Shown: one piece after another, positions 44,101-52,756 of the stretch
Position numbering within the stretch: the first letter of the stretch is position 1
How the letters are laid out: the number at the start of each line of letters is the position of its first letter
Assembly (NCBI GenBank): GCA_011033025.1
Contig: WFMF01000369.1
Span: 114,121-178,120, forward strand
From: Beroe forskalii
Lineage: Eukaryota; Ctenophora; Nuda; Beroida; Beroidae
DNA length: 64,000 nucleotides
Direction of reading: 5' to 3'
The notes under the pieces: generated by a model
What the model saw: the letters and a program-made list of their open reading frames with translations, nothing else
Told to the model about the DNA's origin: nothing
Database searches by the model: none
Position numbers and translations under genes: made by a program

Positions 44101-45387
44101 GCGTGGACTGTAGAGGCGAGATCGCTATCAAGGTGGGTTCAGGGAGACTAGAATTAATAGTTGTAATTGCTGATACTTTGCAATTAATCGCATGTCATAA
44201 TACGCCCTCATGACGCAATGTATGTACAATGGAATAGCTACAAATTTGCATGTTTAATCTCATTCGCTGCTGATATCGCCGCTGTTTGCTTAGTGTTATT
44301 ATCAAAGGGTAAGGGTCAGATGAAGACTTGGTTCTTGGCTGACATGCCGGAGACTGAAAGACAGCGCCTAGCTCCGCTTTATAGCCCCCAAACCGACGCC
44401 ATTCTCCGGAATGGCGAGGTTGGTGCCGCCAATGGCACCCGGCAGCCACGGCTTTCCCGGGTTTCCAACGTGGTCCGACAGCAGTCTGCCCGACGGATGG
44501 GGAACTGTGTGACTTCGGGAGATAATTTCAGGAGACCTAACTCCAAGCTCCTAAGAATCTTGTAGTGAAGTAGTGAGTACGAGATCGAGATTCAAAGCAC
44601 GGGATCTACCTCTTGAAACATCCTGATTTTGTGTTTTTGTGCTTCTCACTGAATTGATCACTGCTCATATATCACCGATTATAAATCCATGATTCTTCCT
44701 TTGATTGATTTAAGCTTTTCAGTGAAATTACTGTCGGCATATAACCTTCTAGATTCTCAGGGCTTGAAGATTTATCTCCTTTCCTAAGGAAATCCTCCGC
44801 CATTAAAAAAAGGGATTCGATTGGAAAATTCTTCATTTTCTACTTTCCTCCCACTTCTCTGATATTTAATGGATTTAATCACCTGAAATTATGAAATTCT
44901 AGTTTGATATTCAAGATTTGAATTACCCGTTCTTGTGATCGGACTTCTCGAATATGCCCAAGTTCTTAGTTTTTGTAATTGTAAATTGCACCGACTGGAC
45001 GACTAATTTCAACTCCCCCCTAAGGGCAAAGGAATGATGAAGACCTGGTTCCTGGTCGGTAAAGACTCCAAAGAGAGCACACCCTCGCTTCCCGCCTCAA
45101 TCCCAGCGCCCCCGTCTCCCGCACTCTCCCAAATAACGAACCTGTCGAGGAACAGCAACCCCAACAACCGTCGCCAACACAACACTAACCACAGTGTGGG
45201 AAGTAGGAAGTCAAGCAAGCGCAGCAACGACACCAAACCCTTCTTATTCCGTCCTCAGCAGACGTCCATTTCCTTAGAGGGCACCGAGATCTACAAGAAT
45301 AACTTTGTGGATAGGCAAGGGAAACTGGACCGGGAACAGAGCCGCGGTAACGGCCATTTTCTTTCTTCAGCTCAATCAAATGTTTGA
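35196..45387 (+). CDS. Receptor guanylate cyclase (natriuretic-receptor type), 5'-incomplete, catalytic exon disrupted
   Basis: Exons with consistent phase: 35196-35311, 35633-35794, 36008-36220, 36908-37134, 37295-37472, 37719-37898, 38066-38237, 38760-38918, 39098-39269, 39834-39974, 42897-about 43063, remnant to 43550, 43942-44132, then 44308-44565 or 45025-45387. Order: end of the ANF-type ectodomain, one transmembrane helix ([18 protein letters not shown]), kinase-homology domain with HGRLKSCNC and DYG instead of HRD and DFG, dimerisation coiled coil, cyclase ([31 protein letters not shown]). It would make cGMP from GTP at the membrane. No exons for the first about 250 ectodomain residues are found. 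The cyclase middle is interrupted by a minisatellite and lacks ETIGDAYM, which holds the second metal-binding Asp. The locus is therefore probably inactive here, or misassembled. Confidence 0.85.
37919..37959 (+). repeat. Partial duplicate of a cyclase exon end inside the next intron
   Basis: The bases CCATGTTCAAGATGAGCTTC continuing to GATATCT repeat the last about 38 bases of the kinase-domain exon that ends at 37898. The copy starts 21 bases after the donor. It diverges before the GT, so it has no second donor. Confidence 0.85.
38599..38745 (+). repeat. C-rich minisatellite before the exon at 38760
   Basis: Seven or so units of CCCCATTGAAACCCCCTCCCT (about 21 bases) form a long pyrimidine-rich tract that ends 14 bases before the 3' splice site (CCTTCCCCAG). 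It is the polypyrimidine tract of that acceptor expanded. Confidence 0.9.
39478..39833 (+). repeat. Tandem array of a splice acceptor plus first codons of the next exon
   Basis: Six units of about 59 bases precede the real exon at 39834. Each carries CCCTTCAG|GCAGCGGTCCATCAC and GACCGCATGATAAAGAT(G/A)ATGTT. The real exon starts identically (encoding [11 protein letters not shown]) and then diverges from the units after AAGATGATG into GAGCAATATACAG. Each unit thus has a potential 3' splice site. Variants include CACTG for CACAG and CAAGCAG. Confidence 0.95.
40765..40895. repeat. Two-copy tandem repeat upstream of nested gene
   Basis: CTTTGATAGCTACTGGGTAGCTCCTGTTATTATATACATTATA occurs at about 40794 and 40852 with no mismatch over 43 bases. 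It lies in the large cyclase intron, about 150-350 bases ahead of the nested single-exon gene. Confidence 0.85.
41052..42292 (+). CDS. Single-exon gene of unknown function nested in a cyclase intron
   Basis: An open frame runs from the first ATG at about 41052 to 42146. The segment from the ATG at 41211 ([20 protein letters not shown]) has clearly coding-like composition. The part before it is AT-rich and may be 5' UTR. Features: hydrophobic stretches ([19 protein letters not shown]), several Cys in the first 90 residues, and [19 protein letters not shown]. The frame ends at 42146. A different frame continues with good coding character ([19 protein letters not shown], then [18 protein letters not shown]) to a TAG near 42292, so one indel near 42100-42120 is likely. 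No known domain was recognised. It could be a retrocopy, since it has no introns and sits inside another gene on the same strand. Confidence 0.65.
43056..43330 (+). repeat. TTTGACACCACTCC minisatellite inside the cyclase catalytic exon
   Basis: About 20 units of CTTTGACACCACTC (12-16 bases) are bounded on the left by coding-like ACAATCTTTGACACC (43047-43061) and on the right by CTTTTGACACCATCGTGGAG (43373). The unit matches the exon's own bases for Phe-Asp-Thr. In the cyclase frame it soon meets TGA. Confidence 0.9.
43372..43550 (+). pseudogene. Cyclase catalytic exon remnant, copy 1
   Basis: It encodes [13 protein letters not shown] up to about 43410. It then jumps to [10 protein letters not shown] and, in another frame, [16 protein letters not shown] to LRIGMHSG, ending at a good donor (CTG|GTTAGT, 43550). 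The part with the GDAYM metal-site Asp is deleted, and there is a TAA. Confidence 0.85.
43606..43795 (+). pseudogene. Cyclase catalytic exon remnant, copy 2
   Basis: A second degenerate copy: HDVYKV, then [15 protein letters not shown] and LRIGMHS in several frames. It keeps the SGLPVRNG part lost from copy 1, but has lost the donor: the sequence after CATTCTG is TCCCTC. It lies between copy 1 and the next real exon. Confidence 0.8.
43810..43941 (+). repeat. C-rich repeats with several CCCACAG acceptors before the exon at 43942
   Basis: Units like CACAACTC(C/T)TCC(T/C)CCCACAG occur several times and end with the true acceptor (CCTTCCCACAG). Confidence 0.8.
44308..44565 (+). CDS. Alternative last exon 1 of the guanylate cyclase
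   Basis: It follows the AG at 44306-44307 and starts [10 protein letters not shown], phase 0, matching the end of the previous exon (IAIK). It encodes an 85-residue tail rich in Arg, Asn and Gln, and stops at 44565. Confidence 0.8.
   Translation, partial: GKGQMKTWFLADMPETERQRLAPLYSPQTDAILRNGEVGAANGTRQPRLSRVSNVVRQQSARRMGNCVTSGDNFRRPNSKLLRIL
45025..45387 (+). CDS. Alternative last exon 2 of the guanylate cyclase
   Basis: It follows the AG at 45023-45024 and starts [10 protein letters not shown], the same phase and motif as exon 1. It encodes a 120-residue Ser/Asn/Pro-rich tail that stops at 45387. The two exons diverge after the shared WFL, so the protein would have two mutually exclusive C-termini. 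Confidence 0.8.
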   Translation, partial: GKGMMKTWFLVGKDSKESTPSLPASIPAPPSPALSQITNLSRNSNPNNRRQHNTNHSVGSRKSSKRSNDTKPFLFRPQQTSISLEGTEIYKNNFVDRQGKLDREQSRGNGHFLSSAQSNV

Positions 45388-47210
45388 ACCGCCGAGGCGC
45401 CGAACAATTATTAGGATTACTGCAATAATGAATAATGAAGATATTCTATCGTTCTGTCCAAGACGACAACAAAAAACTACCATCATTTCATTTTCAAAAT
45501 AGTCGGTTTCAAACTCAATTTGACACTGAATTTTATTGATATTTATTGCTTCAGAATTTTTGTATTATTGTAATATTTGTCTCGAGCTTTTATTATATTG
45601 CATTTTTTATGTTACGTTTCGTTCAACATTGAAATGCTTTTTCGATTGCAAATCTTATCATCTGGAATCTAAATTCAAGATAGACACGATGTGCCGAAAT
45701 AAAGACTTAAGTAATTTCATTGAAACTACCTAATCGTTAAGTTTCAACTCAAGATAGACACGATGTGCCGAAGTTAAGACTTTTTCTTTAGTAATTTCAT
45801 TGAAACTTCCTTTTCGTTAAGAGTTTTATCGTTTTTATTTTTGTTCGTCGATAGATTAACGTATCATCATTTAATTTTGTCTACTGCAGCACTAATATTA
45901 TTTCAGATGGCTTAATTGGTAATATTTAGGGATATTGCTAAGCTGAGAACGTATGGATATTAATATTATGATTCATGAGATATGGTTGATGAGAGGATGA
46001 ATTACATAATTATCGAAATCATTTAGATTTCAAGATCCTGTTGGCCCCTTTGAATACCCTTTCAATTTTCCCATTTTTATTTAATTTTTGTTCCCTGACT
46101 GTTCCTTTACCATTTGGCTTCAGGACCGTCCTAACGAATGAAGGACTACATTCGTCTTTTCTAGCCATAAAGTTCGTTCAACGCCTATAACTACACATAA
46201 GAAAGTTTTTTTAATTGACAGAAATATGCTATAAATCAACGTAAAAATAAGAGGCAAGCGGGCAAGTCAACACAGCATCCAATGATCAAAGTCAACTGCC
46301 GCACCGCACTAACATTTTTATTCAAATGACATTGACATCCTGAGTTCATTAGGCTTAATCCGAAAATTTGCTTGTATTTAAATTTTAATTTCATATTTCA
46401 CGAGCCAGCATGGGGATGTTGTTATTCACCTTTTCATAGCGCCGATGTGTAATGTATTCATAATCATATACCTTATCGACCCTTATTACTTAGACTGGCC
46501 CCAAGACCAAAATCGTATTATTTTCAAGCCATTTTAAGCGGCCTCTTGGTCTGAAATTCCAGCATTCGGCTTTACCGATATTTGATCTAAATTTTGATAA
46601 AATCCATGGCTGAAGTCATGAAATCGCCTATTATTTCCTTGAAAGCAGTTATCTGAAATAATTTGTCCTGAACACAGACTTTACAGTTTGAGTTAGTACT
46701 TCCAATTCCATTACTTTTTGACGATTGTGTTTTATTGGGATTTTAACACGGTTATACCGAAGTAATGTGAATTATTGGATACTACGTGTTGAAATTTTTG
46801 ATCTATGTTTATCTCAATATGGCTTTAAATGTAATTTGACAGGCCTTTTTACCAGCCTTATGGACCATAATTGATAAGTGGATTTAAAAGGCTGGTAGTG
46901 GTAATTAAAGTGATGGTGGATAAGGTATATGGAAATATATTCGACGTCGAGATAGCATTAGCAACTGTTTTGTGTTTTAAAAACCTCATCTCCCGAAACT
47001 TAGGCTGTTTTTGATAATGAGATATGTCGCGATCAATTTTGGAATCATTTTTAAATGCTGTTGAATAATCTTAGCATTAATTTTAAACCGATGAATTCAT
47101 TGTATGATTGATTATTTCATATTTTGCAACGAGTCATGCAATCAGCAATGATTGATGATCATGATGAACAATGCTTATAATTCCTGTATCGACGAAATTA
47201 CTTGGTCTGT
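45388..47210. other. Guanylate cyclase 3' flank, AT-rich
   Basis: It contains a two-copy repeat with AAGATAGACACGATGTGCCGAA at about 45678 and 45751, the first with AATAAAG as a possible polyadenylation signal. No gene was seen from there to the MITE at 47215. Confidence 0.5.
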
Positions 47211-47214
47211 AATA

Positions 47215-47704
47215 CCTTAGGAGGTCTATTTATGTGGGTTGAAATTGCGGTGTTTGAAATTTTGGTAGGTTGAAAATATGGGGATTTTTTTCAAAAATCC
47301 CCAAATTTCACCCACCAAATAAAATTGGGTGATTTTTCTAACTTTTTGCTGACGAATGAAAGATTTTTTGCGGAAAACAATGGAAAAATAGATTAATTCT
47401 AATATTACAAATTGAATTCTTGATCGTCTTCCTGAGCCTCTGCTTCATTACTTACTGTTCTAAATATTTGAATTTCAATTGTTTAACAATTTAACTTTGA
47501 CTAAATAATCTGTAACTATCTGAAAACCTATCTCTGAAACGAAATTGTACTGTTTTAGTACAGATAGTTCAAGAAATTTCGAAAGCGGGTTGAATTAAAT
47601 CGGGGAGTAAAATTGTGGCGGGCAAAATTTTGGTTGGTTGAAAATATGGTGATTTTTTCGAAAAATCCCCAAATTACAACCTTTATAAATAGACCTCCTA
47701 AGGT
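47215..47704. mobile_element. MITE, copy 2 of the CCTTAGGAGGT family (longer form)
   Basis: It begins CCTTAGGAGGTCTATTTATG and ends CATAAATAGACCTCCTAAGG-type (actual right end TATAAATAGACCTCCTAAGG). Perfect TA flanks lie at 47213-47214 and 47705-47706. Each arm contains a GGGGATTTTT-AAAAATCCCC palindrome. The centre (about 250 bases) is unlike the other two copies. Confidence 0.85.
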
Positions 47705-47809
47705 AGCTCAAGGCAGCCAACAAGCACTATTAAAAGTGCTAAAAGCTTATTCTTAATATCGTCATTATCCAACGCGATTCAGTAATCAATGTGAGTCAGT
47801 GTACCTTGC

Positions 47810-48630
47810 ATGTTGTTTGTTCGTGTGCGCGCGTTCACCTAACCAGGTGCTAACACCGATCGGTTCCTAAGCCCGCATAGGTGTGTGTACGCGCCGCGCG
47901 CTTCCCTACGGGAAGCGCACCGCGCGAGCCACACAGGGATATACGTGTTTAGCAAGCCGATCGGCAAAGTTAAGAGGAGTGAAACAACGCCGCGCGCAAA
48001 ACTAGAGGCGAGGGCTCTGGTTTTAATTTTGTCAGGGCGTCAGGCGTTGCCTGACTGCTGACCCCCTCGCACGTTCCCCTAACCAGGGGTGTTGCAAGGC
48101 GCGGCGCACGCGTAAAACTAGGGATCTGGTTAGAGCAACCTCGCGCGCGCCACGACTCGTAAATTTAAAATGTACGTGAAATAATGGATCTGACGACGTC
48201 ACTAATTCGCGCGCTTTTCTTACGTTGCGTTGACTTGTCAGACGTTGTCTGACCCCTTCGCCTTCGGCGGGCGCGCGCGCGAAGCGCGCGCGTCCGCCGA
48301 AGGCGGAAATAATGGTCAGACAACGTCTGACAAGCGTTGACAGACCCTCTCAATTCCCCTAACCAGGGGTGCAGTGCAGTTTGGAGCAAGGCGGCAAGGC
48401 GCGGCGCGCGCGCGTAAAACTAGGGATCTGGTTAGAGCAACCTCTCAATCTCGGGCTTTCGAGAATCAGCGTCAGTAGGCCATACATCGTACGACATGGA
48501 CAAGCGCGCGCAAAATGTTGTCTCGACGGACGTTGCCCCGTCTATTTCTTCTGACTGGATGGCGAGGTTGCAAAGTGACGTCCAAATGTGGAACGTTGCG
48601 CCGCGCGCGCGCGAGGGTAGGGTAACATCC
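47810..48630. repeat. CG-rich repeat island with inverted and direct repeats
   Basis: A direct repeat (TTCCCCTAACCAGGGGTG ... AAAACTAGGGATCTGGTTAGAGCAACCTC) occurs at 48073-48151 and 48354-48443. The inverted repeat CTTGTCAGACGTTGTCTGACC ... GGTCAGACAACGTCTGACAAG spans about 48233-48332, with CCTTCGGCGG / CCGCCGAAGG and (CG)n inside. The last part, from about 48447, may lie outside the repeat. Short frames here are not convincing genes. Confidence 0.8.
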
Positions 48631-49554
48631 TACGAACATTACTATTCATACTTCATGTTTGGGCTTCTGAGGATGCTGTTTGGCTATTATTTTATTATGG
48701 CTCTGAATGGGTGTTGTAATAATGTTATAGTTATATGGCTGAAAACTGAAAATAGTTTACCTAGGCTTGCTTTTGTGCTTAATTACCCTTTAAATTGTTT
48801 TCAGTTTCGATGTTTGTGAGTTGCTCATTCCTACATTACACTATCCAACTTTCTCAAATGTTTGATTATTTTTCATGCAGTTATGTAAACCAGGAAAAAT
48901 GTTCACAGTGCAAGTAATGTAGGTATTTTTGCCAAACAAAACATCAATTAATTATAATTTGAAACTGTATAATAAATTTCTCTATATATGATCATGGCAA
49001 GTAATGATTTCATTCAAATAAATAAATAGCTGGGAAAGCTCCTGTCGTTCATAACCTCTAGAGTATCAATACAAATTCATTCTTCATATAATCATTTTAT
49101 CTCACTTTCATAAATAAATAAATCATTCGAAAATCGTTATTATATTTCTAAGTTAACTCTCAAATTTGAGGAGAAGAGAATGAATAGTTTACTACATACC
49201 TGTTTGATAATTAGCACTGTGACGTTAGTGGGACTCACTCAATATACCCGTGAGTTCAACTTTTGATCAAACTTTTTGAAACAATGAAAGTGTGCCCAAT
49301 AGAAAACACTATTCTATCAATGACTTATTTAGAACTCTGATTTTAACATTTCAACATTTTCTTATAATCAACTGAGATAAATATGGTCACTTTATCTAGT
49401 TGAAATACTCAAGTCTTTCTGATAAGTCATTGCTATCATTGAAGTCTTGCAGATTGATGTCTTGAATAAAGATTTCTTTATGATTCAAAAATATCATTAA
49501 TTTACAACACACAATAAAGTTCAGATGAAAAAATCGTCATGATCATCTCCACAG

Positions 49555-51788
49555 TTACCTGCCCCCAAGGATCCATCTCAAATGCAATTGGAAAGTGTGA
49601 GGCATGTCCAGCAAATACATACTGGATGACCATCATCCAAAGAAATGACACAGTTGCTGAGGTAAGAAATTTTCTGGTGCAATCACACGTAAATTAATAT
49701 TTGCTTCCAGGGACTTGATAATTATGACATTTCTGCTTAATTTTGCACAAAAGAGCCTGAATAAGCATTGCTTAAGATGGCTTTAAAGACCTGTTACTTT
49801 AATCATTTAATTCAACATAACTGAACTATTCTCAGGTTGTGTGTAACCCATGTCCTGAACATTATACCTCTCCTGAGGGCTCTATTCATTTCACTATGTG
49901 CGAGTGTCTGGATGAAAAATGTAGTGAGTGCAAGATCTTATGATTTATACCTTCTAATCCTTCTTACCTTGATTTGATACTAATGAGTGGCTCTGGTGTT
50001 CATCTAGCGAACTTAGAATTTTGATTTGTTTTTAGCTCTTTGTTGTAAGTAAACTACAAGTACTCACTGAGGTGCAGCCACTTCTGAAATTGGCGTCTGA
50101 AATTTCCACATGACTGCCATTTGTATGTGTATGCTACTGGTTTAATAGTATATCCACATACATACATGGTACCACATGATCATAGAATTTAAGAATGATT
50201 CTCATTTCTCAAAGGTCTCGAGACCTGTGTTATGCTGTCCAAAGCCCAGATTGCACTTAATTAACGAATCTTATTTTGCAGAAGAGAGCAAAGGTTCTCA
50301 TATTGGTGTTATTGTGGGGATATTCGGATCAATTATTGTCATAAGTCTCATAGTTGGAGCCTTGTTTTGGTGCAAAACACATGTTCTCTATAGCAGGTAA
50401 TGAATTAAACAATGAATATAAGTCATGATTAATAAGTTTCTGCAAATATCCAATCATTACTGGGGCATAGATCAGAACAGCAACGCCACGAAGACGCCAC
50501 GGTAGCGCCACGGTGACGCCACGGCAAGGCCATGGTGACGCCACGAGGACGCCGTGGCAGTGCCACGGTGACGCCACGGTAGTGCCACTGTGAAGCCACA
50601 AGGACGCGTCTTCGTGGCTTCATCGTGGCGCCGCAGTGGCGTCCTCGTGGCGTCACCGTGGCGCTACCGTGGCGTCTTCGTGGCGTTGCTGTTCTGATCT
50701 ATGCCCCATTACTGTACCTGCATGTCGGTACTTTATCACCCATGAAGGCATGAAATAGAACTGTAGGTCTTTCAATCTCATCAATTACCTAACTTACGAA
50801 GCAGGCATTTAAGTCATGAAATCTGGCCATTACATTACAGCTTGAGTTTAGGTACTATGTTATTACTTATACCTAAATAAGTTAATTGAGCTTTACATGA
50901 AGTTTACAAGGACCAATTATAGAGTGTGTATATATAACTAAGATTTGTACTCCCAGATCCCGGGCTAAGGCTGATGGTCTGGATGATTACCATCTCCTAA
51001 ACGACAACCACACATCTCCCGTCCTTCTGGATGTCGAGGTTAGTAATTGCAGTTACATCACCACAATTACACCATTCTGATGTCTGTCCATTGAGCTCCA
51101 TTCAGTAAATGTATTACATGTTATTTCAGAACATATCATCTACATTCTACACTAATGTACAGAGGATGTGTGTATTTTATTATGCACATTATGCATTCCT
51201 ATTCCTTTGAGGATTGAATATTATTCAATGTTTGCATTGCCACACAGCATGTCGTAGTTGTTTACAGGAATTTCTGAGTGGGATGTGATTTTTGTCACGC
51301 AGGAACAAGAGACTACTGAATTTGACATTATTGTTGTGTGTCACAGTCAGAATGATGAAAGCCAATGGCATTACTGTATCGGGCCTCATTAAAGACTTGG
51401 CTCACTTTTCAATTTTAGTGTTCATCAGTTTCCCTCGGTGGTAATAGTGATCCTATAATTCCTGCAAGGGTCACACGTTTCTGAACCCTGACTCTATCTT
51501 TTTCAGATAAACGTAACGGACGAACAGCTTGAAGACAACTACAACACCATAACCGCGGAGGGCGACCACAATGACCTTGACGCTGTCGTCAGAGCAGCAG
51601 TTATCAGCGAGAAACGTCGGTCCCGGGCCATGTCGATGTCCTCCATGACCTCTCTTAACGACATGTCTGGTTCCCGGTACAGATCAGGGTCCTGCACTTC
51701 CTTCCAGGATAGGAAGGGTGGGGTAATGTTGGGCGAGATAGAGCCTATTCCATCGTACAGTGAGCTCGAGGGTCAGACCAACGTTTGA
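49555..51788 (+). CDS. Type I membrane protein with an Eph-receptor-like cysteine-rich domain, 5' end not found
   Basis: Exons 49555-49661, 49836-49923, 50282-50396, 50957-51038 and 51507-51788 join in frame with GT-AG introns. They encode a cysteine-rich ectodomain (CPQGSISNAIGKCEACPANT, then CNPCPEHYTSPEGS and CECLDEKC), a transmembrane segment (GVIVGIFGSIIVISLIVGAL), then a cytoplasmic tail with acidic and Ser-rich parts (SMSSMTSLNDMSGSRYRSGS) and YSELEGQTNV at the end. The Cys spacing fits the Ephrin_rec_like/GCC2_GCC3 type. There is no kinase. The tail Tyr and Ser sites could be signalling sites, which is inference. A signal peptide exon should lie upstream (48.6-49.5 kb) but was not found. 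Confidence 0.75.
50461..50707. mobile_element. Long hairpin (foldback) element with ATTAC direct repeats
   Basis: Left arm GGGGCATAGATCAGAACAGC with right arm GCTGTTCTGATCTATGCCCC. Inside, both arms are made of GACGCCACG-type units (GCCACGGTAGCGCCACGGTG). ATTAC lies at 50456-50460 and 50708-50712, consistent with a 5-base target duplication. It lies in an intron of the Eph-like gene. Confidence 0.85.
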
Positions 51789-52551
51789 GGGGAGCACAGC
51801 GGACGTTGGACACAGGGCTGAAACGGCCATTCCACAGTGAATTCCACAGTGAATAATAGGGATGCAGTGATGGGTTATTGGGGTGAATATAACCGATATA
51901 ACGGTTTCTGGTACAAACCTGGTAGGAACAATACAGATGATTGGGCTTGACAAGAAAGACATGAAGGACTGGATACATCACGGTTTTATGAAAATGTGGG
52001 TTTATTTGAGCGGTTATTTTGAAGTGTTTTTTTGAACAGGCTGCAATATCACACCGAATTGAGGTATATAAACCTTAAAGGGCTGTACTTATTATGTTAT
52101 GTATCTGACTATTGCTCGATTCCTTTCTATTATCCTTAAAATTTATATCGGGGCCTCATTGAAGTGAAGTATTTCGATCTTTAGTAAATACCAGCCAGCA
52201 GAAAAATTATTTGAAACCGACGTACACAATTATGATGGGCATAGAATATGTGAAAGAAATGATGGACTTTTAAAACAAAACGTTATTAAATAACAATGAC
52301 GTCGATACTCCATTTTTATTTACTCAAAATCAACATAATGACCAGCTAATGCAGTGTAGTATACATACCTATTTTAGATTTTTAGATGGCATGTTTTTGT
52401 AGATTTGTAGTTAATAGTAGTCAATATACAGTGCATGTAACATATATCATTAATTAACTGATAATTGAAATTATAATTATCTGATTGATTGCTGCAAAAT
52501 TCATACAGTGATATACAGTAACATGATTAGATTTATCGCCAAACAGCGATA

Positions 52552-52754
52552 CCTTGGGAGGTGTATTTATGTGGAGCAAAATTTTGGTGTTCACAAATTT
52601 GGTAGGGTGCAATTTGGGGATCTTTCTCAAGCCATTACTCTAGTTAACATAATTATGATAATGACGTCATTTTGAACTGTCATGGTGTGTGAAAAAATGG
52701 GGATTTTTCCGAAAAATCCCCAAATTACAACCTCCATAAATACACCTCCTAAGG
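52552..52754. mobile_element. MITE, copy 3 of the CCTTAGGAGGT family
   Basis: The ends are CCTTGGGAGGTGTATTTATG and ATAAATACACCTCCTAAGG. TA flanks lie at 52550-52551 and 52755-52756. It is the reverse-orientation sibling of the copy at 9708, with the shared interior TGACGTCA. Confidence 0.85.
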
Positions 52755-52756
52755 TA

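Noticed and set aside
43620-44131. Gly-rich minus-strand frames of 144 and 163 codons
   Set aside because: They are the shadow of the C-rich repeat and the cyclase exon on the plus strand.
48496-48819. 107-codon frame with a hydrophobic stretch as a signal-peptide exon of the Eph-like gene
   Set aside because: The hydrophobic part is mid-frame, the frame overlaps a CG-rich repeat, and no donor fits the phase of the exon at 49555.
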